Part shown: positions 8,526 through 17,877 of the stretch, piece by piece
Numbering within the stretch: the first letter of the stretch is position 1
Layout: the number at the start of each line of letters is the position of its first letter
Source of the DNA: Bacteriovoracales bacterium
GTDB taxonomy: Bacteria; Bdellovibrionota; Bacteriovoracia; Bacteriovoracales; Bacteriovoracaceae
Assembly: GCA_028346125.1 (NCBI GenBank)
Contig: JAOMEV010000001.1
Location: 62,001-126,000, forward strand
Direction of reading: 5' to 3'
DNA: 64,000 nt
The notes under the pieces: generated by a model
What the model was told of the DNA's origin: nothing
The model's input: only the letters and a program-made list of their open reading frames with translations
The model's database searches: none
Made by a program: the position numbers and the translations under genes

Positions 8526-10268
8526 TTGAATGTTGAACACCTTGCAAAAAATGCTTCAAAAGTTTTGAAGCTTTTTACTCAAAAAGAATTAAGAGGGTGG
8601 CTTTTTCATCAGGCCTTTCATTTAAATGACAGGGGCCCCCGAAGAGAGAGTGAAGGTCCTACCTATTTAGATGATTTCGATAAGAAAGAAATTTTTAAAT
8701 TTAAGATTCCAATTAGATTACCAAAATTAAGATCTTTGCCTTTTAAGGAAGATTATAAAATTGATTTAAAATTAGCGACAAAAGCTCAGACGTTGGATGT
8801 ATCAGATGATGAAAGTATTTTTAAATCAGATGGTAAGCTTTTCAATTCTTTACAAGATTCTGAAGATAGAGAATCTCTCTTTAGACTCTCAGGACTTTTA
8901 AGGTCTATTGAAAAAAAGAACTACTATAGTAACGCTGAGCTGAGAATATTTTTTGATTGGATTGATAATCAATCAGATTCTCCTGATTCTTGGGGGGCCT
9001 ATACAATTGGAGAAAGGGTTTCTAATATTTGTATTTTTTTAAGCAGGTCTCAATGTTTTGTTGAATGGGCTAAAGAAACTCAGACAAAAGTTCTCGATGT
9101 TTTGGCCAAGGAAGCAGAACTCTTATTTGATAAATTAGAGTACCTCGGTGAGGAGCTAACTTGTAATCACTTTTCAAATAATGGCAGGGGGTTAATGTGG
9201 GCCTCACTTCTTTTTGGGAATTATGATCTTTTTGTTTTAGGTTTTGAAATCATGCTCTCCGAATCTGAGAGAATTATTCAAAAAGAGTTTATGATGCGGG
9301 AGGGGTCAACTCATTACCATTTTTTAATTACAAGAAACTATTTTGAAGCACTGTGGATTTGTGAGCAATTTGGGGCCGACGAGAAGATTGAGAAATTAAA
9401 ACCCCTTGTAAAAAGGCTTTGTCAAAATTGTAAGTTTTTCTTCGTCGAAGGAAAAATTCCTTTATTTGGAGATGTTTCTCCAGATTTTGATCCAGGGTGG
9501 TTTTTTCAGGTGGCCTATGCTTATGATTCCTTTTATGGAGAAGGTGAAAAGTTAAAAGAAAGTTCATTTGGGTGGGCATCCCACTATTTTGAAAATGTTT
9601 TCATTGGCCAAGAATCATCTCGTATTAGCATTGATGAATATCAAAAATTGGAAAAAGAAAACTTTGTGGTCTTTTGCCGTCACAATAAAAGAGGCTTCCC
9701 CCTTATAAATGGTCATGTCCATTGCGACTCTGGGGCTCCTGTTATTTTTTATAAGGGGAAAGAAATTCTGGCCGACTTGGGGAGACCTAGTTATGAACCT
9801 GTTGATGATATTTATCTTAGGGCAGAGGCCCACAATTCTTTTTGGCTCAATTCTCGTTCTTTAGAAATTCCTCAAAGAGGGTTTTTTGGGAAAGATTTTC
9901 AAGAGAAGAGGTTTGGAAAAATTCAAATTGAAAGATCAAAGGATAAAATTACTTATCATTTTCTTAATTATTTTAATGGGAAAATTTCAATATCTAAAAC
10001 AATAGCTCTCCAGAAAGGAGAGGTGATTATCAGCTATAACCTTACCAAGGGTCCTAAGGCATGTTTGATAGACCTTTTTAACTTTTACTTAGAGGAAAAT
10101 ATTGAAATTGATTGGCCAATAGGAGGGGTGTTGATTAAAGACTCCTCAAAAATACCGTCTTTCCAAGCGAAAGAATATGGGCAGCTTAGTCCTATTAGGC
10201 GGCTGCATTGGAATGGTAAGATCATTAGAGGAAAAGCCTTAACCCAAAGGATAAGACCACTTTTTTAG
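8526..10268 (+). CDS. Heparinase II/III family protein
   Basis: About 580 aa. The C-terminal beta-sandwich part carries the heparinase II/III signature: NGHVHCDSGAPVIFYKGKEI near residue 394, then LADLGRP and AEAHNSFWLNSRS, equivalent to the HxHxD...AHN pattern of the family. The N-terminal part is helical, like the alginate-lyase-like toroid. Family members cleave uronic-acid polysaccharides by beta-elimination; copies in biosynthetic loci often act as quality control or release lyases. I chose TTG at 8526 because AGGGAG sits 8 bases upstream; a TTG at 8505 in the same frame is possible. No clear signal peptide is seen, so location is uncertain. It faces the amidotransferase operon divergently. 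Confidence 0.82.
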   Translation: MNVEHLAKNASKVLKLFTQKELRGWLFHQAFHLNDRGPRRESEGPTYLDDFDKKEIFKFKIPIRLPKLRSLPFKEDYKIDLKLATKAQTLDVSDDESIFKSDGKLFNSLQDSEDRESLFRLSGLLRSIEKKNYYSNAELRIFFDWIDNQSDSPDSWGAYTIGERVSNICIFLSRSQCFVEWAKETQTKVLDVLAKEAELLFDKLEYLGEELTCNHFSNNGRGLMWASLLFGNYDLFVLGFEIMLSESERIIQKEFMMREGSTHYHFLITRNYFEALWICEQFGADEKIEKLKPLVKRLCQNCKFFFVEGKIPLFGDVSPDFDPGWFFQVAYAYDSFYGEGEKLKESSFGWASHYFENVFIGQESSRISIDEYQKLEKENFVVFCRHNKRGFPLINGHVHCDSGAPVIFYKGKEILADLGRPSYEPVDDIYLRAEAHNSFWLNSRSLEIPQRGFFGKDFQEKRFGKIQIERSKDKITYHFLNYFNGKISISKTIALQKGEVIISYNLTKGPKACLIDLFNFYLEENIEIDWPIGGVLIKDSSKIPSFQAKEYGQLSPIRRLHWNGKIIRGKALTQRIRPLF

Positions 10269-10423
10269 TTTAGGACAATACGTTTGATGACTAGTTAATA
10301 TTTTGGACTGCCTGCCATTCACGCTGTGGTCCGTATTTAAGTATATTTTTAGGACGGCAAGTTGAACAACACTTTTAAAAATGTTAATCTTCATTTAAAG
10401 AGACACTATAGAGAGGGACCTAG

Positions 10424-11743
10424 TTGCTTTTTTACAAACTGATAGATTATTTAAATGACAAAGGCTGGTTTCCTTATTTTATTGTTACCCCATTATTTTA
10501 CTCTATTGGGAACGCCTCAGAAGAGCTTTATTTTGCAAACCTTAAGGCCCGTAGAGACAATAAGAAACTCATAGTCCTTTCACCTTTTCTTTTTACTGAA
10601 TTTTTAGGTTATAAATTTTGTAATAAAGGATTATTCGAACTTGAGTCTGAATATACTATAAGTAAAACCCATAAGTTCATTGAATTTGTCTTAAGGCTTC
10701 TCCTCACAATCTTTTTTATTCCCACGAGAGGGATGGCCGTTGTTCTAAGATCAAAGTTTCAGATAAATCTAATTGAAGATTATTACTTCCCGAGAATTGG
10801 GATCAGATCACTATGGATGCTACCAGGTGTCTCTGACTTTGAGTGGACAACTTCTGATAAAGTTTTATGGAAAAAGGAGTTTTCTGATCCATTAAGAATT
10901 TTTTTAGGTAAAAAACAAAAGTTACTGTCTTTAAAAAAATGTAAAGAATTTGGAATTCCAGAAGAGAGTAAGTTTGTTTGTATTCATGTGAGGGAAGGGG
11001 GCTTCAAAAATGATTTTGATCGAAGGCCTTACCGAAATGCGGATATTTTTAATTATATTCCTGCTATTGAAGAGCTAACAGCTCGGGGTTATTGGGTTAT
11101 TCGATTGGGGGATTCTTCAATGAAAAGACTCCCAAAAATGGAGAAAGTTATTGATTATCCTTTTACCCCACAAAAAAGCTCTTACATGGACATGTTTTTG
11201 ATCCAAGAATGTGATTTTTATATTGGAATGCACTCAGGGGTTTTAGATACAGCTTTTATGTTTCAAAAGCGAATTCTTATGGTGAATATGTATAATTGGA
11301 CTTTGGGTTATCCTTTAAAGTCTTGTGATAGAGGAATTTTAAAACATATTTTTTCAAAAAAGAAAGGTCGCTTTTTATCTGTCGAGGAGATATTGAATGG
11401 GTCATGGAAACTTCAAAATACAGAAGGAATGCTAGATGATAATTTTGAGATGCTAGAAAATACTAAAGATGAAATTAGATCTGCAGTTGTCGAATTTCTG
11501 GATGATTCAGGGATTGTTAATGATCTTCAGAAGAAGGCCAATTTGGCCAGAGTTCGAAATACTTATGTTCTTTTCGAATCTAGCGATTGTCCTCCGGGAG
11601 AAAATATCAAAGATTTACCGCTTCTTGAAAAATATCGATATGCTTCCAGAGTTAAAGCTGCAAGTGGGTTTTTGTGTCAAGGTTTTTTACACAAAAATTG
11701 GGAGATTAACGACCGTAAGACTTTAAATGAAGTAAGGCATTGA
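10424..11743 (+). CDS. TIGR04372-type putative glycosyltransferase
   Basis: 439 aa. The middle region reads KFVCIHVREGGF, then NADIFNYIPAIEELTARGYW, RLGDSSMKRLP and FYIGMHSGVLD, which I recognise as the TIGR04372 family of glycosyltransferase-like surface-carbohydrate proteins. A hydrophobic stretch lies at about residues 88-103. The start is TTG at 10424 with AGAGGGA 6 bases before it. It is followed after one base by the LA_1612-like gene, so the two form a unit. The transferred sugar is unknown. The assignment rests on remembered motif similarity and has not been checked against a profile. Confidence 0.75.
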   Translation: MLFYKLIDYLNDKGWFPYFIVTPLFYSIGNASEELYFANLKARRDNKKLIVLSPFLFTEFLGYKFCNKGLFELESEYTISKTHKFIEFVLRLLLTIFFIPTRGMAVVLRSKFQINLIEDYYFPRIGIRSLWMLPGVSDFEWTTSDKVLWKKEFSDPLRIFLGKKQKLLSLKKCKEFGIPEESKFVCIHVREGGFKNDFDRRPYRNADIFNYIPAIEELTARGYWVIRLGDSSMKRLPKMEKVIDYPFTPQKSSYMDMFLIQECDFYIGMHSGVLDTAFMFQKRILMVNMYNWTLGYPLKSCDRGILKHIFSKKKGRFLSVEEILNGSWKLQNTEGMLDDNFEMLENTKDEIRSAVVEFLDDSGIVNDLQKKANLARVRNTYVLFESSDCPPGENIKDLPLLEKYRYASRVKAASGFLCQGFLHKNWEINDRKTLNEVRH

Positions 11744-11744
11744 A

Positions 11745-12890
11745 GTGAAAAATTTAATTTTTAAAGATCCGAAAAAGTGTGACTTTCTCCTTTATGATCA
11801 AGAAAATGGGCGAGTGATTCTTGAAGAAATTTTAAAAGGGAGAGAAGTAGAAACTTTATACGTAAGGTTTGAAAAGCTTTTCCTTGGGCCAAAGGTCTTG
11901 TTTCAGATGCTTTTAAACTTGAAGTATTTCGAATTTTGGGTTTTTAGACACAACAAATTAACATCTTTCCCAAAAACAATCTTGGGAAGGTTTTATAAAA
12001 TTTATCTTTTATCCTTTATTAAGGTCGTTTCACCTAAAATAATAATTACTTATATTGATGATGATCATGGGTTTTCCTGGTTAACTCATCGTTATAAAAA
12101 GGCAGAATTTTTTGCCATCCAAAATGGTGTTCGAGACAAAAACTGTATTGGTAAATTTTTACCTCCGGCCCCTTTGCCGGGAAGTCAAATAAGTTTAACT
12201 CATTTTTTTTGTTTTGGTTCGCATGAAAAAGATATTTATGGTGAACTCGGTCACAAGGTTGAAAGGTTTATTCCAGTAGGATCTTTAAAGGCGAGTATTT
12301 TCCGTGAAAAAATATTGAAGGAAAATGAGCATCCAGATTTCGATGTCTGTACGGTATCTTGTTGGGATGAAAATGTGATGATCCATAATAAAACGAGACC
12401 TAGCTTTAAAATTGGTATGACCAGACAGCATAAGTATTTGGCCTATGCGGCCAAATTATTAAACTTAAAAGTTTGTATTGCTCTTAGAGGAAGTTCAAGG
12501 CTAGAAAGGGAGTTTTTCGAATCAATTTATGGTAAAGATGTTTTTTATCAGGCCTTTGATGAAAAAAAGTATTCGACCTATACTGCTATGAGTAGGTCAA
12601 AGGTAACAACAGCAACCTTGTCGACAACTTTGAGAGAACACTTTGGATTTGGAAAAAAAGTATTATTTTGTAATTTTACGGAAGATGAGACCTATGATTT
12701 TCCGGTCCAGGGGTTTTGGAGCTTCACGAAACTAGATAAAGACCAGTTTGTAGAGCATTTGAAGTCCCTGTTAGAAATGCCAGAGTTGACCTATACAGAA
12801 AAAACAAAGTCTGCGAGAGAGTACATTATGAATTATAGGTCAGTTCCAACACACCTTTTGATCAAGGAAGAAATTGAGCGTTTCTTATAA
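11745..12890 (+). CDS. LA_1612-like putative O-antigen biosynthesis protein
   Basis: 381 aa, no signal peptide. The pattern FAIQNGVRDKN, then a C-terminal ATLSTTLREHFGFGKKVLFC segment resembles GT-B-like capsule or O-antigen proteins of the LA_1612 (TIGR04396) type known from Leptospira O-antigen loci. It starts with GTG one base after the TIGR04372-type gene stop. Its stop is back-to-back with that of the convergent aminotransferase, the two stops sharing the palindrome TTATAA. Probably a glycosyltransferase or glycan-assembly protein; function inferred from context and weak similarity. Confidence 0.6.
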   Translation: MKNLIFKDPKKCDFLLYDQENGRVILEEILKGREVETLYVRFEKLFLGPKVLFQMLLNLKYFEFWVFRHNKLTSFPKTILGRFYKIYLLSFIKVVSPKIIITYIDDDHGFSWLTHRYKKAEFFAIQNGVRDKNCIGKFLPPAPLPGSQISLTHFFCFGSHEKDIYGELGHKVERFIPVGSLKASIFREKILKENEHPDFDVCTVSCWDENVMIHNKTRPSFKIGMTRQHKYLAYAAKLLNLKVCIALRGSSRLEREFFESIYGKDVFYQAFDEKKYSTYTAMSRSKVTTATLSTTLREHFGFGKKVLFCNFTEDETYDFPVQGFWSFTKLDKDQFVEHLKSLLEMPELTYTEKTKSAREYIMNYRSVPTHLLIKEEIERFL

Positions 12891-14045
12891 GGTATTCATT
12901 TTTGGGCGGACACTACTAGGTATGTTAACAAGCCTGTCTTCGAGCCATTGAGCATTACTTAGGTTAGTCGTTTGACAATTTTTGAAAGGGGGCAACTTAT
13001 TTAGAAGTGTCCAAACTGGCCTGCACATAACGCTATTTTTGTTGAGTTCTTCTAAAAATAGGTCTCTCTCTTTCCGGTCTTCTAAAATGAGAGCATTGAG
13101 CCAATAGTTGGACTTACAGTCTTCTTTCTCTTTAAAAAAAGAAAACCCTATTTTTTCAAAAAAGCTCTCATATTTTTGAGCGAGGTCCCTTTTATTTTCT
13201 AGAAAGTAATCAAGTGATTCTAACTGGGCACATGCAACGGCGGCATTTAAATTAGGCATCCTGTAGTTGAAACCTACTAAGTCGTGGAAGTATTCCCATT
13301 TATGAGGTTTCTTAGCAGTTGTTGAAATATGCTTTATGTATTCGGCAATTTTTTTATCATTAGTGACGACGATACCACCACCACCAGAGGTTACGGTTTT
13401 ATTCCCATTGAAACTAAAGACACCAACCTTTCCAAAGGTTCCAGTATGCTTTCCTTTGTAAAGGCTCCCTAGAGACTCTGCTGAGTCTTCGACAACAGGA
13501 ATATTAAAATCTGTGCATATATTAACAATTTCTTCAATTTTAGAAGGGTGTCCCAAAATATGAACTGGAAGACAGGCCTTAATTATTTTTTGGGAAGTTT
13601 TGTTAATAGCATGGCCATCCTTTTGGGTAGTGTTTTTTTCCAAGAAATCTTTGAGTTTAGTAGGACACATTCCGAGGTTTTCTTTATCAGAGTCGATGAA
13701 AATAGGCGAAGCATTACAGTATTTGATTGCATTTGTAGAGGCGACGAAAGAAAGGGCCTGGGTTAAGACTTCATCGTATTCTTTTACTCCCACACTTATT
13801 AAGGCAAGGTGAAGCGCTGAAGTACCACTAACAGTAGCAATTGAAAACCGAGCTTTTGTGTAATCACAAATCAAATCTTCTACTTGTCCAACGAACTTAC
13901 CTAGGTAGGAAACAAAGGTTGAGTCAATGCACTCATTGAGATATTTTTTTTCATTTCCTTGAAAGAATGGCTCATGCAAGGGGATGAAACCTGTGTTGTT
14001 AAAAGTGGTTTTTATAAAATCAATTGTCGAATTTATTTTTTGCAT
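12885..14045 (-). CDS. LegC-type PLP-dependent sugar aminotransferase
   Basis: 386 aa DegT/DnrJ/EryC1/StrS enzyme. The opening FIPLHEPFFQGNEKKYLNEC and SYLGKFVGQVE match the LegC/PglE branch, which aminates the C4 keto group of a UDP- or GDP-6-deoxy-4-keto-HexNAc. The PLP lysine is in FSFNGNKTVTSGGGG. SGTSALHLALI and VEDSAESLGS are further PLP-site segments. It is preceded on the minus strand by the epimerase/dehydratase at 14049-15026 with a 3-base gap, so the pair probably act in sequence. It could serve the NeuB/NeuD pathway at the left edge, giving a legionaminic-type acid. Confidence 0.85.
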   Translation of the reverse strand: MQKINSTIDFIKTTFNNTGFIPLHEPFFQGNEKKYLNECIDSTFVSYLGKFVGQVEDLICDYTKARFSIATVSGTSALHLALISVGVKEYDEVLTQALSFVASTNAIKYCNASPIFIDSDKENLGMCPTKLKDFLEKNTTQKDGHAINKTSQKIIKACLPVHILGHPSKIEEIVNICTDFNIPVVEDSAESLGSLYKGKHTGTFGKVGVFSFNGNKTVTSGGGGIVVTNDKKIAEYIKHISTTAKKPHKWEYFHDLVGFNYRMPNLNAAVACAQLESLDYFLENKRDLAQKYESFFEKIGFSFFKEKEDCKSNYWLNALILEDRKERDLFLEELNKNSVMCRPVWTLLNKLPPFKNCQTTNLSNAQWLEDRLVNIPSSVRPKMNTL

Positions 14046-14048
14046 ATC

Positions 14049-15026
14049 TTATCGTATGTTCTTGTATTTTGCGTCATAAGGGTCTTTGAAAAAGCCTAGT
14101 TGCACAGAAGAAATAATATCTCGAATACCCTCAGGGACAGTTTTTGTCGTTTTGTAGCCAAGTTTGGAAGAGATTTTTTCGAACGAAACCCTATAGTCCC
14201 TAGGATCCTCCTCCTTATGAACATATTTTATTTTTACATTAGGGATTTGTTTTGAAATCTCATCTACCAGCATTTTTTTCTGATAGTTTTCATCTGTATT
14301 TCCAACGTTAAAAACATCGAAGGCAACATCTTTTTCTGAGGATCCTATAACCGTAATAAAGGCGCGTGCTAAATCCACAACATGACAATACGGCCTCCAA
14401 AATTGTTCACCGAAAATAAGAAGCTCTTTGTCCAGTGCAAGATCTCTTGTGAATTCGTTTACCGTAAGGTCAAAGCGAGGACGTGGAGAAAGGCCGTAAA
14501 CTGTAGACAAACGAAGTATTGTGGGCTTGCATATGCTGCTCTTAGGCTGATCTAGAAGAAACCTTTCAGATTTAACTTTAGTTTCTGCATAAAGAGAAAT
14601 GGGGTTAAGTGGTGACTCTTCGTTGATTAAGGTTGATGGATCATCCATTTTACCGTAATTACTGCAAGTTGATGCGAACAAAAACTTTTTAACGCCCATT
14701 TCGTTGGCCAGATTATAAAAAAGCTTTGTACCCTCAAAGTTTGTTGATGTGGCCAACTCAGGCTCTTGAGCACATGCAGGGTCTCCAACAATAGACGCGA
14801 GATGAACGACGTAATCAATATCTTTCAGCGCTTTCTTTAAATCGTCCTTCTGTCTAATATCTCCTTTTATAAATTCAAAATCATTATTGTTCAGTAAGTC
14901 TACGATGGATTCACCGCCAAACTCTAGCTTGTCAATAACTCTCGTTTTATATCCTTTCTCTAGAAGCAGCCTAATCATAACGCTACCAATATACCCAGCT
15001 CCGCCGCTAACTAATACCTTTTTCAT
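14049..15026 (-). CDS. NAD-dependent nucleotide-sugar epimerase/dehydratase (extended SDR)
   Basis: 325 aa. Rossmann motif VSGGAGYIGS at the N-terminus, the SxnxxY region ASTCSNYG and the catalytic YxxxK in LYAETKVKSE. The C-terminal substrate domain includes FWRPYCHVVDLARAF. The sequence layout (IDKLEFGGES, GDIRQKDDL, SIVGDPACA) closely parallels the epimerase at 55304-56302, so they are paralogues in one subfamily. It probably makes the keto-sugar for the aminotransferase that follows directly. Exact activity (4-epimerase, 4,6-dehydratase or reductase) cannot be decided from motifs. Confidence 0.85.
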   Translation of the reverse strand: MKKVLVSGGAGYIGSVMIRLLLEKGYKTRVIDKLEFGGESIVDLLNNNDFEFIKGDIRQKDDLKKALKDIDYVVHLASIVGDPACAQEPELATSTNFEGTKLFYNLANEMGVKKFLFASTCSNYGKMDDPSTLINEESPLNPISLYAETKVKSERFLLDQPKSSICKPTILRLSTVYGLSPRPRFDLTVNEFTRDLALDKELLIFGEQFWRPYCHVVDLARAFITVIGSSEKDVAFDVFNVGNTDENYQKKMLVDEISKQIPNVKIKYVHKEEDPRDYRVSFEKISSKLGYKTTKTVPEGIRDIISSVQLGFFKDPYDAKYKNIR

Positions 15027-15053
15027 GGTGAAGTCCTTTTTGAATTAATAATC

Positions 15054-15066
15054 AAGGATTATCCTT
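15054..15066. promoter_or_regulatory. Short palindrome in divergent intergenic region
   Basis: AAGGATTATCCTT is a perfect 6-bp dyad around a single central base. It lies in the 173-base region between the minus-strand epimerase start and the plus-strand CMP-sugar synthetase. It could be a regulator site for the divergent operons. It is short and AT-rich, so chance is possible. Confidence 0.25.
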
Positions 15067-15199
15067 CATAGATAGTTTCCTGGTCAATAAGTTACTTGGT
15101 TTTTTTCCAATATGATAATTTTTATTGAAAGTGTTGGTAATGGACAATTCGATCCTGGCAACCTATGATTTTCTTGATTTAAAGCTTTGGGGAAAGAGG

Positions 15200-15928
15200 A
15201 TGAAAAAAAACTGTGTCGCTATTATTTTTGCCAGGGGCGGCTCAAAAGGTGTTCCGGGAAAAAATATACGCAAGCTCGGGGACCTTCCTCTAATAGCTTA
15301 TTCAATAAATATAGCAAAAAAATCCAATCTAATAGATCGTGTTATTGTTTCAACTGATGATAGTGATATAGCTCAAATATCAAGAGAGTATGGCGCAGAG
15401 GTTCCTTTCTTGAGACCTAAGGAATTGGCCACAGATGTTTCTCCTGAATGGGACTCTTGGAGGCATGCGCTTAAAAGCTTAAAAAACGACCCCAAGTTTC
15501 CTGAAGTTCATACATTTGTTACTTTACCCCCAACGTCTCCTTTCCGCTCGGTTATTGATGTTGACCAATGTATAGAAACTTTCCAAGAAAATTCTGCAGA
15601 TATTGTTATTACTGGGACTTCGAGCGAAAGAAACCCTTATTTCAATATGGTAAAGCTTGATTCCCATGGTTATGCTGAAGTTGTTATCGATCCTGAAAAA
15701 AAAATTTGTAGAAGGCAAGATGCTCCAACCGTTTATGATATGACAACGGTTGCCTATGTGACATCTCCTGAGTTTATTTTTAAGCACGAGTCGCTCTTTT
15801 CGGGTAAAGTTAAAATGGTATCTATCCCCAAAGAGCGGGCCATCGATATAGATACAAAATTGGATTTTTTCATTGCCGAGCAAATGTTGAAGAATGGAAT
15901 GATTAATCAGGACATGTATCGGGAGTAA
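15200..15928 (+). CDS. CMP-N-acylneuraminate synthetase-like cytidylyltransferase (NeuA/PtmB type)
   Basis: 242 aa from the ATG at 15200. That start is preferred because GGGG lies 7 bases upstream and the protein then begins MKKNCVAIIFARGGSKGVPG like its relatives; an in-frame TTG at 15125 would add an unsupported tail. The CTP-binding loop ARGGSKGVPGKN and the LPPTSPFR motif identify the family, which activates nonulosonic acids or Kdo as CMP-sugars. It is the first gene of the plus-strand operon and is followed after 5 bases by an SDR, the same pair as ptmB/ptmA of Campylobacter flagellin glycosylation. It is a paralogue of the enzyme at 28032-28757. Confidence 0.88.
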   Translation: MKKNCVAIIFARGGSKGVPGKNIRKLGDLPLIAYSINIAKKSNLIDRVIVSTDDSDIAQISREYGAEVPFLRPKELATDVSPEWDSWRHALKSLKNDPKFPEVHTFVTLPPTSPFRSVIDVDQCIETFQENSADIVITGTSSERNPYFNMVKLDSHGYAEVVIDPEKKICRRQDAPTVYDMTTVAYVTSPEFIFKHESLFSGKVKMVSIPKERAIDIDTKLDFFIAEQMLKNGMINQDMYRE

Positions 15929-15933
15929 AGAAC

Positions 15934-16737
15934 TTGAGAAGTATAAAAGAACTAAGTGATTTGACGGGAAGAGTTGCCCTTATAACAGGAGGGGCTGGTC
16001 ATATAGGGAGAACGATTGCTGAGGGTCTTGCGGAGTTAGGGGCGTCAATTGCTATTGTGGACATTAATGCTGATGCAATGAGAGAAGTTACATCTGTGAT
16101 TTCAGAAAAGTATGGCACAAAATGTGAAGGCCTCAAAGTTGATTTGGAGAACGAAGCTGAAATTAAGGAAATCCCTAGAAGGATTGAAGAAAGGTTTGGT
16201 AGTTTAAACATTGTTATAAATAATGCGGCATTTGTAGGGGAAAATAAGCTTGAAGGTTGGGTAACGTCCTTTTCAGAACAAAGCATTGAAACTTGGAGAA
16301 GGGCCGTGGAAGTGAATTTAACAGCGGCCTTTGCACTTACTCAAGCCTGTACAGACCTGTTAAAGAAATCAAAAAGAGGATCGGTGATAAATATAGGCTC
16401 AACTTATGGATTAGTTGGCCCTGATATGAGTATTTATAAAGGGACCGAAATGGGGAATCCTGCTGCTTATGCGGCAAGCAAGGGAGGGCTAATTCAACTT
16501 ACCAGATGGTTGAGTACTGTTTTGGCCCCAGAGGTTCGTGTCAACTCTCTTTCTCCTGGAGGAGTTGAGAGAGGACAGCCTAAAACTTTTCAATCTGAAT
16601 ATGTAAAAAGGACACCGTTGAAAAGAATGGCCAGTGAAGAGGACTATAAAGGAGCCGCGTTATATTTGGCGAGTGACTTATCTTCTTACGTAACAGGACA
16701 TAATTTAGTTGTGGATGGTGGTTGGACAGCTTGGTAG
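15934..16737 (+). CDS. SDR-family oxidoreductase (PtmA-like)
   Basis: 267 aa classical short-chain dehydrogenase. It has the NAD(P) motif TGGAGHIG, INNAA, the catalytic Ser in INIGSTYG and YAASK. It ends VVDGGWTAW. TTG start at 15934 with GGGAGTAAAG upstream. It sits between a CMP-sugar synthetase and an unknown gene, like ptmA next to ptmB in Campylobacter. Likely an oxidation or reduction on the sugar acid or its precursor. The SDR at 33374-34210 has the same C-terminal style (GGRSAW), so the two may be functional cousins. Confidence 0.85.
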   Translation: MRSIKELSDLTGRVALITGGAGHIGRTIAEGLAELGASIAIVDINADAMREVTSVISEKYGTKCEGLKVDLENEAEIKEIPRRIEERFGSLNIVINNAAFVGENKLEGWVTSFSEQSIETWRRAVEVNLTAAFALTQACTDLLKKSKRGSVINIGSTYGLVGPDMSIYKGTEMGNPAAYAASKGGLIQLTRWLSTVLAPEVRVNSLSPGGVERGQPKTFQSEYVKRTPLKRMASEEDYKGAALYLASDLSSYVTGHNLVVDGGWTAW

Positions 16738-16765
16738 GTATTGAAATTTTTGGAGGAGACTTTTT

Positions 16766-17863
16766 GTGAACATTGTTAGCTATGAGAGCCTAGTAAGAGA
16801 TTATAATGAGAGCATTAATAATATTTTGAGAGGTTTTAAGCCAAAATATGAATATCTTGAAATGTGGGTTCCTGATAGTGACCCTTATAAAAGTATTTTA
16901 AATTTGTTTGATGCGGCCCAAATTGCTGGGGAAGAAAAGATTTGTCTGCACGTTGGGAAAGAATCCCTCGAAAGTATCGATTGTAAAAACTTAAAAGCTG
17001 AAGTTGAAAAGCTTGGCGCACTCAAAGTTTCTAAAAATGATGATGGAGAAATTTTTGAATTATTTTATGGAAGTAGCGATTATCAAAATGAATTGAAAAC
17101 TAGGGAAAAGTTAGTTTTAAGTGATTATAATGAGCTTTATCGAGATGGGTTGCTAGGTTTAGCGGATAGTCCGACTTATGAAGGATCTGTTCAAGAAGTG
17201 AATAAAGGGGGAGTTTTAATCAGATCTAACATGGATGGCATGAGTCTTTTTACCGAAGTTGATCCAGAAAAAACTATAATTAGGAATGTTTCTTATGCGG
17301 GAGTAAATAATAACGTCTACCGAGGGCTTTTAGAGGGGTTGTGTCGAATCATAGATGGACTACCTATTCAAGAAGCATCTGACCATGGTGTTATAAAATT
17401 GGAGTATAAGCTTCGAGATTCGTCTAAGACCAGTTCAGTCCCAGGAATTGTAACTCTCTTTAATATGCCTGATGAGTTTCAGAAAGTTAATAGTATGGTA
17501 AGAAGTCTTCTCTCAATTTTTAGGGAAAAAGTGGGTTATAATAAAACAAAAAACTTTTATGATCATGGCCCCTCAAAAGATTGGAGAGCATTAAGCCAAG
17601 ATGAAAGGATAAAAACTCTCATTGATTGCATCAAAAATTTTCGCTCAGGTTTTTGCGATAAGAAATATAAAATAGAATTAACTGACCTTCAAAAAGGGGT
17701 TAAAGTTTATGTCTCAACTTCCGGAGATGTTCTTACGGGAGAAAAGCCAATTTTGTTAAGAGAGTTTGAAGATTACCTTCAAAAGAATGTTGATACAAGG
17801 TTGGAGCTTTATCATGAAGAAATTAAAGATTTAAATAAAAAAAGAATTACGGGTAGATTCTAG
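16766..17863 (+). CDS. Protein of unknown function in the radical SAM operon
   Basis: 365 aa, GTG start behind a strong GGAGGAGA. I do not recognise the family. It is soluble-looking, with no signal peptide or membrane segment and few cysteines. A central block (about residues 175-220: NVSYAGVNNNVYRGLLEGL, then a DHGVIKLEYKLRD segment) looks like an ordered alpha/beta domain vaguely reminiscent of the NifU N-terminal fold, but without its cysteines. It lies 14 bases upstream of the radical SAM gene and is almost certainly co-expressed, so a substrate-handling partner or companion enzyme is possible. No function can be assigned. Confidence 0.75.
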   Translation: MNIVSYESLVRDYNESINNILRGFKPKYEYLEMWVPDSDPYKSILNLFDAAQIAGEEKICLHVGKESLESIDCKNLKAEVEKLGALKVSKNDDGEIFELFYGSSDYQNELKTREKLVLSDYNELYRDGLLGLADSPTYEGSVQEVNKGGVLIRSNMDGMSLFTEVDPEKTIIRNVSYAGVNNNVYRGLLEGLCRIIDGLPIQEASDHGVIKLEYKLRDSSKTSSVPGIVTLFNMPDEFQKVNSMVRSLLSIFREKVGYNKTKNFYDHGPSKDWRALSQDERIKTLIDCIKNFRSGFCDKKYKIELTDLQKGVKVYVSTSGDVLTGEKPILLREFEDYLQKNVDTRLELYHEEIKDLNKKRITGRF

Positions 17864-17877
17864 GAAAGGAAAAAATT

